This document shows, in pieces, positions 1 to 8,094 of a DNA stretch of 64,000 nt (position 1 is its first letter; the number at the start of each line of letters is the position of its first letter). The stretch comes from Sterolibacterium sp964437515. Its GTDB lineage: Bacteria; Pseudomonadota; Gammaproteobacteria; Burkholderiales; Rhodocyclaceae. The translations under genes were made by a program, and so were the position numbers. The DNA lies in the NCBI GenBank assembly GCA_964437515.1, contig CAYTHB010000003.1, positions 15,533-79,532 of the forward strand. Direction: 5' to 3'. Below the pieces are notes generated by a model. It had not been told where the DNA came from, searched no databases, and worked only from the letters and a program-made list of their open reading frames with translations.

Positions 1-124
1 CGAAGTCTTGTTCATAGGGTTGGAATTACGGCAAAACTTCTCCTCAGGATGTTTGAACAGAACAACATGCCCCGGCGGAACCGCCTGAAGCGTGATGACG
101 TATTTACCCCTGAGGGAGTTGTCC
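1..124. other. Unassigned left edge of window
   Basis: No gene can be assigned here. The + strand frame starting at base 1 stays open from the window edge to a stop at 175-177, and the frame starting at base 2 stays open to a stop at 86-88. Either could be the 3' end of an upstream gene. A ribosome-binding site (GAGGGA, about 112-117) sits in front of the first complete gene. Confidence 0.3.
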
Positions 125-1354
125 ATGATGGTCCGTATTCACCGCGGCGCCGAGCAGATTGGCGGCACCTGTATTGAGCTGTCTGCTACTGGCGACAGAA
201 TCGCAATCGATTTCGGTTTGCCGCTCGATGCTGATCCTACCGATTCGAGCCTTGCGCCGAACGTTGCCGGGGATGATCTTCGAGGTGTAGTGATCTCGCA
301 CCCCCACATTGACCATTATGGCCTGCTGCATCATCTGACTGGCGAGGTGCCGGTAGCCATCGGTAGCGCTGCACGGCAGATCATTCAGGCGGCTGCGCCC
401 TTTACCAGGCAGCCTCTGCCAAAGCTGGATGGGTACGATCTGATGCACGGCCAGCCAATCAATGTCGGGGTATTTCGCATCACGCCGTACCAGGTCGATC
501 ATTCCGCCTACGATGCCTATGCCCTGCTGATTGAAGCGGAAGGGAAACGGCTGTTCTATAGCGGTGATTTTCGTGGGCATGGGCGTAATGCTGACCGCTT
601 CGAGCAGATGTTAGCCAATCCTCCCGAGAACATCGATGTACTGTTTATGGAAGGCTCATCTCTATCGCACTTCGATGGCCACGGAGATTTTCCGACCGAG
701 GCGCAACTTGAGGAGGAAATCACCTCACACCTCAACAGCACCGACGGTCTGGTGTTGTTTCACACCTCGGCGCAAAACATTGATCGAGTTGTTAGCCTTT
801 ACCGGGCATGCCAGCGATCAGGACGGCCATTGGTGATTGATCTTTACACGGCTGCGATATTGGCCGCAACCAGAAATCCGGCTGTGCCGCAGTCGGATTG
901 GCCGGGGATTCTCATATACCTCCCCAAGGCCCAAGCTGGTCAGGTCAAAGAAAACCAGTGGTTCTCCCTGCTCACCCAACACTCGGCCAACCGTATCTAT
1001 ATAGAACAGCTTCAGCAAATCGGACGGCAGGCTGTCATCCTGTTCCGTCCATTGATGATGACCGATCTGGACGAGGCGACTTGCCTGGAAGGGGCTAGCT
1101 TTATCTATTCGCAGTGGGCGGGATACCTGGAGCAAGGCGTGTATGCCTCGATGGAGGCGTGGCTGAGTGGCAGGGGCATCAAGATGCGCCACATCCACAC
1201 ATCCGGCCACGCCAGCCCCAACGACTTGAAACGATTCGCCAAGGCGTTGGCTCCCCGCGCACTGGTGCCTATTCACAGCTTTGCGCCAGAACGTTTCAGG
1301 GAGATGTTTGATAACGTCATTCTGCGACGTGATGGCGACTGGTGGGAGGCCTGA
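125..1354 (+). CDS. MBL-fold / beta-CASP (RNase J-like) metallo-hydrolase
   Basis: A 409-residue protein of the metallo-beta-lactamase superfamily. The metal site SHPHIDHYG lies near residue 57-65 from the start, followed by a third-motif His (QVDHSAYDAY) and a metal-bridging Asp in YSGDFRGHG. The C-terminus has the HTSGHAS and VPIHSF pattern found after the beta-CASP domain of RNase J-like enzymes, so RNA or DNA cleavage is the best guess. The substrate is unknown. ATG at 125 is chosen because GAGGGA lies just upstream; a GTG at 92 would add 11 residues. It heads a run of accessory genes that includes several other nuclease folds. Confidence 0.75.
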   Translation: MMVRIHRGAEQIGGTCIELSATGDRIAIDFGLPLDADPTDSSLAPNVAGDDLRGVVISHPHIDHYGLLHHLTGEVPVAIGSAARQIIQAAAPFTRQPLPKLDGYDLMHGQPINVGVFRITPYQVDHSAYDAYALLIEAEGKRLFYSGDFRGHGRNADRFEQMLANPPENIDVLFMEGSSLSHFDGHGDFPTEAQLEEEITSHLNSTDGLVLFHTSAQNIDRVVSLYRACQRSGRPLVIDLYTAAILAATRNPAVPQSDWPGILIYLPKAQAGQVKENQWFSLLTQHSANRIYIEQLQQIGRQAVILFRPLMMTDLDEATCLEGASFIYSQWAGYLEQGVYASMEAWLSGRGIKMRHIHTSGHASPNDLKRFAKALAPRALVPIHSFAPERFREMFDNVILRRDGDWWEA

Positions 1355-1422
1355 TCGCGAAGTCAGACAAATCGCCCCGCAGGCTGGGCTATTGAACGCC
1401 ATGTTCGACACGGATTGCCCGC

Positions 1423-1887
1423 ATGGGGAAAAAACGAAATCTTGGATGGGCATCTGACTTGGCTGAATGCGTGATCGGCGAATTCGTGATCGTGCCGCTG
1501 ACTACTTCCCAGCAACTCAGGGCGGAGGGCCGTGCCATGAGGCATTGTGTCGGCCAATATGACGAGATGTGCCACAAGGGATTCGCCCGTGTTTTTTCGA
1601 TCCAGGATTTGTCGAACAAGCGGACGGCAACCATATCGCTACTCTGGCGGGATGACTATTGGCACATCGAACAGATCAAGGGGCTACAGAACGCCGATGT
1701 ATTGGAAAGAGAATCGACGTTCTTCGACGGCAATACAACGGTGACGTTACTGGAGCCAACTGAACTCCATTTCCTCAGCCAGGAAGTATTGAGGCTCTAT
1801 CGCAGTGCATGGAGTGAGAGGTTACTGGTATCCCTCACCACCTATGGCAGAAACCTCAATGGTATGCCAGAACCAGCGCCGCCATAA
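1423..1887 (+). CDS. Small PcfJ-domain protein
   Basis: A 154-residue protein carrying the PcfJ signature: a G-x-x-M-x-H-C-V-x-x-Y core (AMRHCVGQY, near residue 37-45), then a strand with TATISLLW and an IEQIKGLQN segment. PcfJ-like proteins are known from conjugative plasmids and integrative elements; their biochemical role is unknown. Typical members are about 400 residues, so this is a short version limited to the conserved core. The frame has a stop at 1393, which makes ATG 1423 the only reasonable start. It lies 68 bp after the MBL gene and 53 bp before the antirestriction gene, which fits a mobile-element operon. Confidence 0.65.
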   Translation: MGKKRNLGWASDLAECVIGEFVIVPLTTSQQLRAEGRAMRHCVGQYDEMCHKGFARVFSIQDLSNKRTATISLLWRDDYWHIEQIKGLQNADVLERESTFFDGNTTVTLLEPTELHFLSQEVLRLYRSAWSERLLVSLTTYGRNLNGMPEPAPP

Positions 1888-1940
1888 AGTTCCGCAGCGC
1901 CGCATTGAATCCCAATTGCCGATCATCATTGGGAACCAAA

Positions 1941-2831
1941 ATGCCAGCCGCCACCCAACGCGAAGACCTTCACCAACGCATTACCAACCAGATCATTGCG
2001 GCCATCGAGGCCGGAGCCGGAGCGTACCGGATGCCTTGGAATCCGAAGCTATGCACGGGAGGCGCTGCCCGCTTGCCGCACAATCCGGTGGGCAACTATG
2101 CGTATCATGGGATCAACATCCTCACTCTGTGGGGCAGCCAGCAGCAACATGGCTACGCGACACCAACATGGGCGACATTCAAGCAATGGCAAGCCGCCGG
2201 AGCCCAGGTACGCAAAGGTGAAAAAGGCTCGCTGACTGTGTTTTTCAAGGCTGCCAACGGCAGTGAGTCGGCTACAGATTCAGATGAAACACCCCAGCGC
2301 AGGTGCTTTATCGCCAAGGCCGCATATGTGTTCAACGTCGATCAGGTTGATGGCTATGTACCGCCCCCAACGCCGACGCTGACACCTATCGAGCGCAATG
2401 CACGAGCCGATGAGCTTGTCGCATCCAGTGGTGCAGTCATCCATCATGGCAGTCACCAAGCCTGCTATATCCCGAGCAGAGACGAAATCCATCTACCGCC
2501 TGATGGCGCATTCTTCGATTCCGCCAGCTACTACGCCGTGGCCCTTCACGAATTGGTGCACTGGACCGGTCATGCCGACCGATGCGGCCGTGACCTTCGA
2601 GGCCGATTTGGCACCGAAGCCTATGCCGCCGAAGAATTGATCGCTGAACTGGGCGCTGCCTTCCTCTGTGCCGAAATTGGCCTATCACCCGAGCCAAGGA
2701 CAGACCACGCACGCTATATCGAATCGTGGTTGAAGCTACTGAAGAACGATAAGCGAGCTATCTTTACAGCCGCCGCCAGAGCAGGTCAGGCCGTCGAATA
2801 TTTGAGGTCATCGATCAGTGCTAAGGCATAG
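1941..2831 (+). CDS. ArdC-family antirestriction protein with zincin domain
   Basis: A 296-residue ArdC/TraC-type protein. The N-terminal half (EDLHQRITNQIIAAIEAGA, then PWNP, NYAYHGINIL and KGEKGSLTVFF) is the ssDNA-binding ArdC N-domain. The C-terminal half is a polyvalent metallopeptidase domain with the zincin motif HELVHWTGH and a downstream AEELIAELGAAFL helix that supplies the third ligand. In plasmids such proteins protect incoming single-stranded DNA from restriction. The open frame extends back to a TTG at 1905, but ATG 1941 matches the family N-terminus. This is the strongest sign that the left end of the window is conjugative or mobile DNA. Confidence 0.88.
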   Translation: MPAATQREDLHQRITNQIIAAIEAGAGAYRMPWNPKLCTGGAARLPHNPVGNYAYHGINILTLWGSQQQHGYATPTWATFKQWQAAGAQVRKGEKGSLTVFFKAANGSESATDSDETPQRRCFIAKAAYVFNVDQVDGYVPPPTPTLTPIERNARADELVASSGAVIHHGSHQACYIPSRDEIHLPPDGAFFDSASYYAVALHELVHWTGHADRCGRDLRGRFGTEAYAAEELIAELGAAFLCAEIGLSPEPRTDHARYIESWLKLLKNDKRAIFTAAARAGQAVEYLRSSISAKA

Positions 2832-2880
2832 CCGTGCCCCAATCCATAGAACAAGCTGTTTTTTCCGCCAAAGAAAGTTG

Positions 2881-2909
2881 TTGCACTTGTTTCACTTGTT
2901 GCGTTTAAA
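2881..2909 (+). promoter_or_regulatory. Putative promoter and direct-repeat operator of HTH/PIN pair
   Basis: A -35-like TTGCAC (2881-2886) and a -10-like TTTAAA (2904-2909) are 17 bp apart. The spacer holds two direct copies of CACTTGTT (2884-2891 and 2893-2900), which would suit an HTH antitoxin binding its own promoter. The assignment rests on sequence similarity to the sigma-70 consensus only. Confidence 0.4.
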
Positions 2910-2982
2910 TACACATATAGTCACGGTTATCCACCAAGACCACTTTATCCCGCGCAGACAGGGAACGACGGAGCAGGAAAAA

Positions 2983-3450
2983 ATGACAGCATTAAAGAAA
3001 AAACGTGAAGCGCATCCACCTCCCCCATCAAAATTAGATATGGAGTTGGCACGCGTAGCTCAGCGTTGCATCATGGAAGCCTTGGATCGCTCCAAGGCGG
3101 TCAAAATCAAGCTGGAAAGTGAAAGCGGAGATATACCGCCGATTGAGCTTCCTCCTGCCTCGCTTCGCTTGATTGGCCAGTTACTCGGCCTGATGAGCGA
3201 GGGAAGGCCCTTTACGCTTATGCCGGAGAAGCAGGAGCTAACTACCGTTGAAGCCGCGAACTTTCTGAACGTGTCTAGGCCATTCGTTATCAAGGAGATC
3301 GACGCCGGGCATATTCCGCATCGCATGGTCGGATCACATCGGCGGGTACTGCTCAGCGATCTCTTCAAATATGCGCAGGAGATGCAGATAGGTAGAGAAG
3401 CTGCGCTTGATGAATTGTCGCAACTCTCCCAAGAACTCGGCGATTACTGA
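2983..3450 (+). CDS. Helix-turn-helix antitoxin (excisionase-type DNA-binding domain)
   Basis: A 155-residue protein. Its middle (LTTVEAANFLNVSRPFVIKEI, split by the loop before IPHRMVGSHRRVLLSDLFKY) is an excisionase/MerR-like winged HTH. The first ~75 residues are basic then acidic and have no recognised fold. ATG 2983 is preceded by GGAGCAGGAAAA, while the frame upstream to 2818 has no family match. Its stop overlaps the start of the PIN-domain gene by one base (TGATG), the usual sign of translational coupling in a toxin-antitoxin pair. The inferred role is repression of the operon and neutralisation of the toxin. Confidence 0.75.
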   Translation: MTALKKKREAHPPPPSKLDMELARVAQRCIMEALDRSKAVKIKLESESGDIPPIELPPASLRLIGQLLGLMSEGRPFTLMPEKQELTTVEAANFLNVSRPFVIKEIDAGHIPHRMVGSHRRVLLSDLFKYAQEMQIGREAALDELSQLSQELGDY

Positions 3451-4031
3451 TGGCTGGGCACGTCCGCTATACCGCCGTAATTGATGCCTGTGTTTTCTAT
3501 GGGATGCTGAAAACGGATGCCCTAATGTCCCTATGTACTCGCGGGCTCTACGCAGCAAAGTGGAGTGGACGAATCGAGGGTGAATGGATCGGCCACCTCA
3601 CCGAGAAGATGCCCGCCAAAAAGGCTGAAATATTTAGCCGCCGCGACAAGATGCGTTTGGCGGCTCCAGATTGGGAAGTTTGCGAGCAAGGCATTGCGGA
3701 GATAGAACCTGTATTGCGCCTTCCCGATATGGATGACCGGCATGTGCTGGCTGCGGCCATCGTCGGCCACGCGGATTGCATCGTCACCGACGACAAACGG
3801 GGTTTCGATGATGAGGTAGCCAGTCAATATGGCATTGAGGTAATCGACACTGACAGTTTTATCATCAACCAACTTGATCTTGACGAATACCAAGCTCTAG
3901 CAGCATTTAAGGCAATGCGGCTACGCTGGCGAAATCCAGATGCTACGGCTGAAGACTTTTGCGCGGTTTTTGAGAAAAACAAGCTACTACTGACCGCACA
4001 GCGCCTAAGGGAACGGATCGAGCTCATCTAG
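3450..4031 (+). CDS. PIN-domain toxin (VapC-like ribonuclease)
   Basis: A 193-residue protein with the PIN-domain acidic pattern: Asp in AVIDACVFYG near residue 10, Glu in RIEGEW near 40, Asp in DMDDRHVLAAAI near 91-94 and Asp in IVTDDKRGF near 113. PIN toxins are Mg2+-dependent ribonucleases. It is longer than the usual ~130-residue VapC because of a C-terminal helical extension of about 60 residues, a layout shared with other HTH/PIN pairs. It is translationally coupled to the HTH gene before it, so together they form a probable type II toxin-antitoxin module. Confidence 0.75.
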   Translation: MAGHVRYTAVIDACVFYGMLKTDALMSLCTRGLYAAKWSGRIEGEWIGHLTEKMPAKKAEIFSRRDKMRLAAPDWEVCEQGIAEIEPVLRLPDMDDRHVLAAAIVGHADCIVTDDKRGFDDEVASQYGIEVIDTDSFIINQLDLDEYQALAAFKAMRLRWRNPDATAEDFCAVFEKNKLLLTAQRLRERIELI

Positions 4032-4049
4032 TCTTAACCGTGAATCCGA

Positions 4050-5012
4050 ATGGCACATTCTGAGCCCACTTTCGAGTCCCTCTTGCGGGAAACTTTGCCA
4101 TGGATTGATGAGCGCTTCGCGAAAGAGGGTAAGCCAGTTCAAGAGCGTCCTTTCGCGGCGGCACAGATAGTAGTTGAATTCTTCATCGTCGAGATCAAGG
4201 GCGACACCAAAGACAATTACCTTACGAAACCCTGGTTCGCGGGAATCTTTGACCCAATACTGAATTGGTACGAACGGCGATACGGTCAGGCGCTCTTGAG
4301 GTCTAAACAGGCCAAGACTATTGGTTTAGTTCACTACTTTGGATCGCCTCTCACCTTTCAACTGGCGTTGGTAGTGAGCGAGCCAGGTGAAATTGGCACA
4401 ACATGGGTTCGGTTCCCCAAAGAAGTGCTCGAAAACGAAGACCCTCTAACTTGGCTTGATACGCCACCACCAATCGAAGCAATGCCGGCGAAACGTGGTA
4501 ATAGTTTACGGGCTTCTGTGGCAACTGTTGCGAATCTCCTCCGGGGCATCAACAATGATCTCAACACAGCAGACCTAGGCAAGTCAGCCGCAAGGTCGCT
4601 GGTCGCGACTATTCTTAAGCACTTCGAAAAGGCTGCACGGGACGGCGCATCAACTGACCTTTCGACGGTCGCGCTTGGTATTTGGGACTTGCAGATGGCT
4701 TGCGAGAAGGCTATGAAGGCTTTCCTCTTCCAATCAGAAATTGACTATCCTGATACGCATGACCTGCGCGCGCTTCAAAAGTTGGCGGAGGTAAAGGGAA
4801 GCCTTGGTTCAGCCAAGCAATTCGTTGCCGCAATGCCATCCGAACGACGGGTAGTCGCTTGGCGATATTCGGAATTGAGCCCACCTACTCCGGCTGATTT
4901 TTTTCGTTTCTACCTCGCGGCGCTAAATCTCGCAGGTTCGTATGCAGCAGCCATGTCACGAAAACACATATTCAACAACTTTGCCGTACAGCTCCGCAAG
5001 CCACCTTGGTAG
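4050..5012 (+). CDS. Hypothetical protein with C-terminal HEPN-like region
   Basis: A 320-residue protein with no family assignment for its first ~190 residues. The last third (LGIWDLQMACEKAMKAFLF, then PDTHDLRALQKLAE) resembles a HEPN domain, in which an amphipathic helix with a conserved Glu-Lys and a THDL motif recurs. The catalytic R-x4-6-H motif of ribonuclease-type HEPN proteins is not evident, so it may be a non-catalytic or nucleotide-transferase partner type. It follows the PIN toxin by 18 bp on the same strand. Its base composition looks more A/T-rich than the cobalamin genes, in line with horizontal transfer. Confidence 0.5.
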   Translation: MAHSEPTFESLLRETLPWIDERFAKEGKPVQERPFAAAQIVVEFFIVEIKGDTKDNYLTKPWFAGIFDPILNWYERRYGQALLRSKQAKTIGLVHYFGSPLTFQLALVVSEPGEIGTTWVRFPKEVLENEDPLTWLDTPPPIEAMPAKRGNSLRASVATVANLLRGINNDLNTADLGKSAARSLVATILKHFEKAARDGASTDLSTVALGIWDLQMACEKAMKAFLFQSEIDYPDTHDLRALQKLAEVKGSLGSAKQFVAAMPSERRVVAWRYSELSPPTPADFFRFYLAALNLAGSYAAAMSRKHIFNNFAVQLRKPPW

Positions 5013-5098
5013 TAATGTCTAATCGGTAAAGTGGCTCCGAGCATCTTTGAATCAATGGCTGAAGGCTGTTCATGGCCTTCTCAATTCAAGGAGCTCAC

Positions 5099-6082
5099 AT
5101 GCTACAGAACCGATTGCCCCTCGTGCCGGCGGACATCCTCAAGGCACACAAAGTCCACGAGTCGTATGACAGCCGCTTCAAATCCGCCGCGCGATTACTG
5201 CAAGCATTGTGGCGGGAGGAGCGGGGCTTACCGATTGGCGTACATTGTTCCCCCAAGGGCAAGCGGCGCAAACTCGGCAGCCGACTCGACCCCGACAGCG
5301 CCAAGCAGGGCCATAACTTTCTGACGCCGGAGATTGCCAAGCTGGCATTTCGTGAATCGGTGTATCGAGAGATTGGGGCTGTGATCGAGCAGGAACGGCT
5401 ATGGGGCAACATGCTGTCCAGTCAGCCGCTCTGCTTCAATCTGTTCGGCGGCTTGAAGCTGGACATAGAAAAGGCGAACCGCTTTTTCCGGCACCTTTTT
5501 CCGGACTACGTAGCGGCTATCGAAGGTATCTACTTCGAGCATTCGCCAGGCCGGGGCAATTCCGATTTCACGGATGACAAGACAGCCTTTGATGTCTTCG
5601 TTGTCTGCACTACGCTGGATGGCGAACGTGGATTCATTGCCTTCGAGGTCAAATACTCTGAGGCAATGACCGAGCCCCTAGCGACAATGCGCCCGCGTTA
5701 CGAGGAGCTTACCAGTAGTGTCGGGCTCTATCACACGCCACATGCAGCCGTTCTGATGGGCGGGCCGTTGCAACAACTCTGGCGCGAGCACATGCTCAGC
5801 CGCACCATGATCGAACAAGGGCTTTATGTCTCAGGGCGGTTCGTGGTGATCCATCCTGAGCAAAACTATCAATGTGCTGGCGCAATTCGCGGCTATCAGA
5901 AGCAGTTGGCATCCAACGATCCGGCTGTATCGGGATTTCAGGTCGTCACACTTGATGCGTGCGTGGAGACTCTGCGAGTGATTGGCGACCAGGATATAGC
6001 CGAACAGCTGCACGCACGCTATCTCGACTTCGGGCGGATAGAGCGGGCAATCTTTGGCGAAGAGGTGTCTGCTGAGCGATAA
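5099..6082 (+). CDS. PGN_0703-type putative restriction endonuclease (PD-(D/E)XK)
   Basis: A 327-residue protein resembling the PGN_0703 family of putative restriction endonucleases. The core has an acidic residue in TAFDVFVVC followed by a strand with FIAFEVKYSEA, giving the D...ExK pattern of PD-(D/E)XK nucleases. The N-terminal SSQPLCFNLFG segment is also characteristic of the family. ATG 5099 is chosen because AAGGAGCTCAC precedes it; an in-frame ATG at 5072 lacks such a site. No methyltransferase is adjacent, so it may be a stand-alone defence nuclease or the remnant of a system. It closes the accessory block. Confidence 0.65.
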   Translation: MLQNRLPLVPADILKAHKVHESYDSRFKSAARLLQALWREERGLPIGVHCSPKGKRRKLGSRLDPDSAKQGHNFLTPEIAKLAFRESVYREIGAVIEQERLWGNMLSSQPLCFNLFGGLKLDIEKANRFFRHLFPDYVAAIEGIYFEHSPGRGNSDFTDDKTAFDVFVVCTTLDGERGFIAFEVKYSEAMTEPLATMRPRYEELTSSVGLYHTPHAAVLMGGPLQQLWREHMLSRTMIEQGLYVSGRFVVIHPEQNYQCAGAIRGYQKQLASNDPAVSGFQVVTLDACVETLRVIGDQDIAEQLHARYLDFGRIERAIFGEEVSAER

Positions 6083-6188
6083 TCTCGGCAGATTTCTCAC
6101 ACGTTGAATTCATCAATTGTTCGCTGAAGTTCATGACCATCCGGGTAGTTTGGGGGCATGAATGGGGGCATTTTAGGAAGCGAAAATC

Positions 6189-6284
6189 ATGAATAAAAGC
6201 AACCGCAAGCCTCCCAGCCCACTCTTCCTGTTCAACGTCAAAGCTAAACAAGCTATTTCTCAGTATTTCATAAGATTGCTTTGA
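6189..6284 (+). CDS. Possible 31-residue small ORF
   Basis: ATG 6189 opens a 31-residue basic peptide (MNKSNRKPPSP...) with AGGAAG eight bases upstream, and it ends just before the terminator at 6293. It lies directly after two copies of TGGGGGCAT (6152-6160 and 6164-6172). Coding potential cannot be judged from one sequence; it may be part of a mobile-element boundary instead. Confidence 0.25.
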   Translation: MNKSNRKPPSPLFLFNVKAKQAISQYFIRLL

Positions 6285-6292
6285 GGTGCCAG

Positions 6293-6317
6293 AACCCCGG
6301 AAAATCCGGGGTTTTTT
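6293..6317 (+). terminator. Rho-independent terminator
   Basis: A perfect nine-base stem (AACCCCGGA, 6293-6301, with TCCGGGGTT, 6305-6313) closes a three-base loop and runs into six T residues (6312-6317). It ends the accessory block before the hipBA promoter region. Confidence 0.85.
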
Positions 6318-6423
6318 GTTTCTGATCGCTCGCGCCGACTATCGCAGCTACCTACTTTCAAGAGACAGTAAAGGCTACTACAATAGCACTTAATTGATAT
6401 TTTTTACGTTAAGGGCTATAAAA

Positions 6424-6735
6424 ATGGCTTTTAATCTATCGACTTCCGTTGAAGTTCTGCACGCGCTGGGGGTGCGTCTGCGTGAGCAGCGGCTTGCCCA
6501 GTCGCTCACGCAGCGTGAACTGGCGCAAATGGCCGGGTTGTCGTTGGGCGCGCTGCGTAAGCTTGAAACCGACGGTCAGTGCTCGCTGGAAACACTGATT
6601 CGCGTCGTGCAGGCACTTGGTTTGCTCAATGACTTGGACGATCTCTTCGTGCTTAAGCGGCAATCCATCGTCCAGATGGAGCAGATGGATCTTGTCAGCC
6701 GCCGTCAGCGCGCGTCGCGCAAGAAGGCCTCATGA
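6424..6735 (+). CDS. hipB: HipB-like XRE-family antitoxin
   Basis: A 103-residue helix-turn-helix protein. LREQRLAQSLTQRELAQMAG, LSLGALRKLE and SLETLIRVVQALG (about residues 19-70) are the five-helix XRE domain. The C-terminus is basic (RRQRASRKK), as in other HipB relatives whose tails contact HipA. Its stop overlaps the hipA start in an ATGA arrangement. It should repress hipBA and hold HipA inactive. ATG 6424 is used; a possible promoter is TTTCAA (6357-6362) with TACAAT (6379-6384), 16 bp apart. Confidence 0.85.
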   Translation: MAFNLSTSVEVLHALGVRLREQRLAQSLTQRELAQMAGLSLGALRKLETDGQCSLETLIRVVQALGLLNDLDDLFVLKRQSIVQMEQMDLVSRRQRASRKKAS

Positions 6736-7955
6736 AGCTGCTTACGGTGCATTATTGCGGCTGGGGAGAAGACTGGCCGCTGGGGCGGTTGGCCGATGAC
6801 GGTCAATCCCTGCTCTTCGAATATTCTCCCGAAGCCTTGGCTCAGGGTTTGGAACTGTCGCCCTTACACCTCAAGCTGCGTGCAGATGCCTACGGAAGTT
6901 TTCCGACCTATTTGCATCGCCTCCCGGGGCTGATCGCCGACAGCCTGCCTGACGGCTGGGGTTTGTTGCTGATGGATCGCCTGTTTCGGCAACAGGGCTT
7001 GCGTCATCCCGGGCCACTGGAGCGCCTGGCCTTCATTGGTGAGCGCGCCATGGGGGCGTTACGCTTCGTTCCGGCAAGCGACGCTGGCATCCAGGAACCC
7101 GACTGGTCCTTGCTGACGCTGGCTGAGCAAAGCCGCCTCGCGCTAGCAGGTGATGCGGATGTCGCCCTGCGTGAACTCGCGCTCACCGGCGGCTCACCGC
7201 AAGGGGCTCGACCCAAGGCATTGGTGCAGTACGACGCAACGACCGGGCAGGTCAGTACCTGTTCGGATGCACCCGGTAGCCCCTGGCTGGTCAAGTTCCC
7301 GGCGCAGAATGAACACAAGGAGGTCTGCGCTATTGAGCAGCTCTATGCCGAGCTGGCTCGGGATTGCGGGCTGGATGTACCCGAAAGTCGTTGGTTCGAC
7401 CTTGGCTCTGAACTGGCCGCCTTCGGCGTCGCACGCTTCGACCGGGAAGATGGGCAACGCGTCCCGGTGCATAGTCTGGCGGGGTTGTTGCAGGTGGATT
7501 TTCGCCTGCCCGGTGCTACCGACTACACTGCCTTCCTGCGAGCTACCCGTTTCCTGACCCGCGACGAGCGCGAAGTGGCGAAGGCCTACGCGCGAGCCGT
7601 CTTCAATGTGCTCTTCCACAACCGCGACGACCATCCCAAGAACTTCGCTTGGCGTCTCGGGCGTGACCGGCGCTGGCGTCTGGCACCGGCTTTCGACCTG
7701 ACATTCAGCGAAGGCCCGATGGGTCAGCACCACCTGGATGTTTGCGGCGAAGGTGCCGCCATCGAACGCCAGCATCTGTTGCGTCTGGCGAAAGAAGGTG
7801 GCGTCGCAACGAAACAGGCGGAGGAGGTCATCGACCGGATGTTGCTGCAGGCAAGCTCATTGGGCGAGCGGTTTGAGCGTGCTCCGATCAGGCAGGCTGT
7901 GGCGCAGCAGATAAAATTTACCATTGATGCCTGTCGTCTGCGCCTGGAACGCTGA
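6732..7955 (+). CDS. hipA: HipA-family serine/threonine kinase toxin
   Basis: A 407-residue HipA-fold kinase. The N-terminal subdomain runs through LPGLIADSLPDGWG and the gate region TGGSPQGARPKAL (about residues 155-167), where HipA proteins hold their autophosphorylated serine; here it is the Gly-Gly-Ser-Pro site. The catalytic motif NRDDHPKN starts at Asn297, giving catalytic Asp299 and Asn304, and the DFG-equivalent Asp322 lies in AFDLTF. HipA of E. coli phosphorylates GltX and causes persistence through (p)ppGpp. All key residues are present, so an active toxin is likely. It is translationally coupled to hipB. Confidence 0.88.
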   Translation: MKLLTVHYCGWGEDWPLGRLADDGQSLLFEYSPEALAQGLELSPLHLKLRADAYGSFPTYLHRLPGLIADSLPDGWGLLLMDRLFRQQGLRHPGPLERLAFIGERAMGALRFVPASDAGIQEPDWSLLTLAEQSRLALAGDADVALRELALTGGSPQGARPKALVQYDATTGQVSTCSDAPGSPWLVKFPAQNEHKEVCAIEQLYAELARDCGLDVPESRWFDLGSELAAFGVARFDREDGQRVPVHSLAGLLQVDFRLPGATDYTAFLRATRFLTRDEREVAKAYARAVFNVLFHNRDDHPKNFAWRLGRDRRWRLAPAFDLTFSEGPMGQHHLDVCGEGAAIERQHLLRLAKEGGVATKQAEEVIDRMLLQASSLGERFERAPIRQAVAQQIKFTIDACRLRLER

Positions 7956-7999
7956 ATTTGAGCTGCCGCAACAGTGCCAGATCACGGTTAATTGAACAT

Positions 8000-8074
8000 G
8001 TTGCGATTTTGAAGAAATCGCAACACATTTGATTAACCTGTTGTCGCCAGCGACATAAACTGGGGATATGTCGC
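8000..8074 (+). promoter_or_regulatory. Dyad operator cluster in front of fic
   Basis: Two separate palindromes fill the hipA-fic gap. The first is perfect with ten-base arms (GTTGCGATTT 8000-8009, AAATCGCAAC 8015-8024). The second is TGTCGC-CA-GCGACA (8042-8055), and a further half-site TGTCGC lies at 8069-8074. The first could also form an RNA hairpin after hipA, but it lacks a T tail. They look like binding sites for a local repressor such as HipB or the HTH region at the end of the Fic protein. Confidence 0.5.
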
Positions 8075-8094
8075 AAAACTCGAAGAATTAAACC

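Noticed and set aside
6394..6422. TTGATA-N17-TATAAA as the hipBA promoter
   Set aside because: The spacing is good, but the -10 box ends one base before the hipB ATG, so transcription would begin inside the gene. An upstream promoter (TTTCAA/TACAAT) is more likely.
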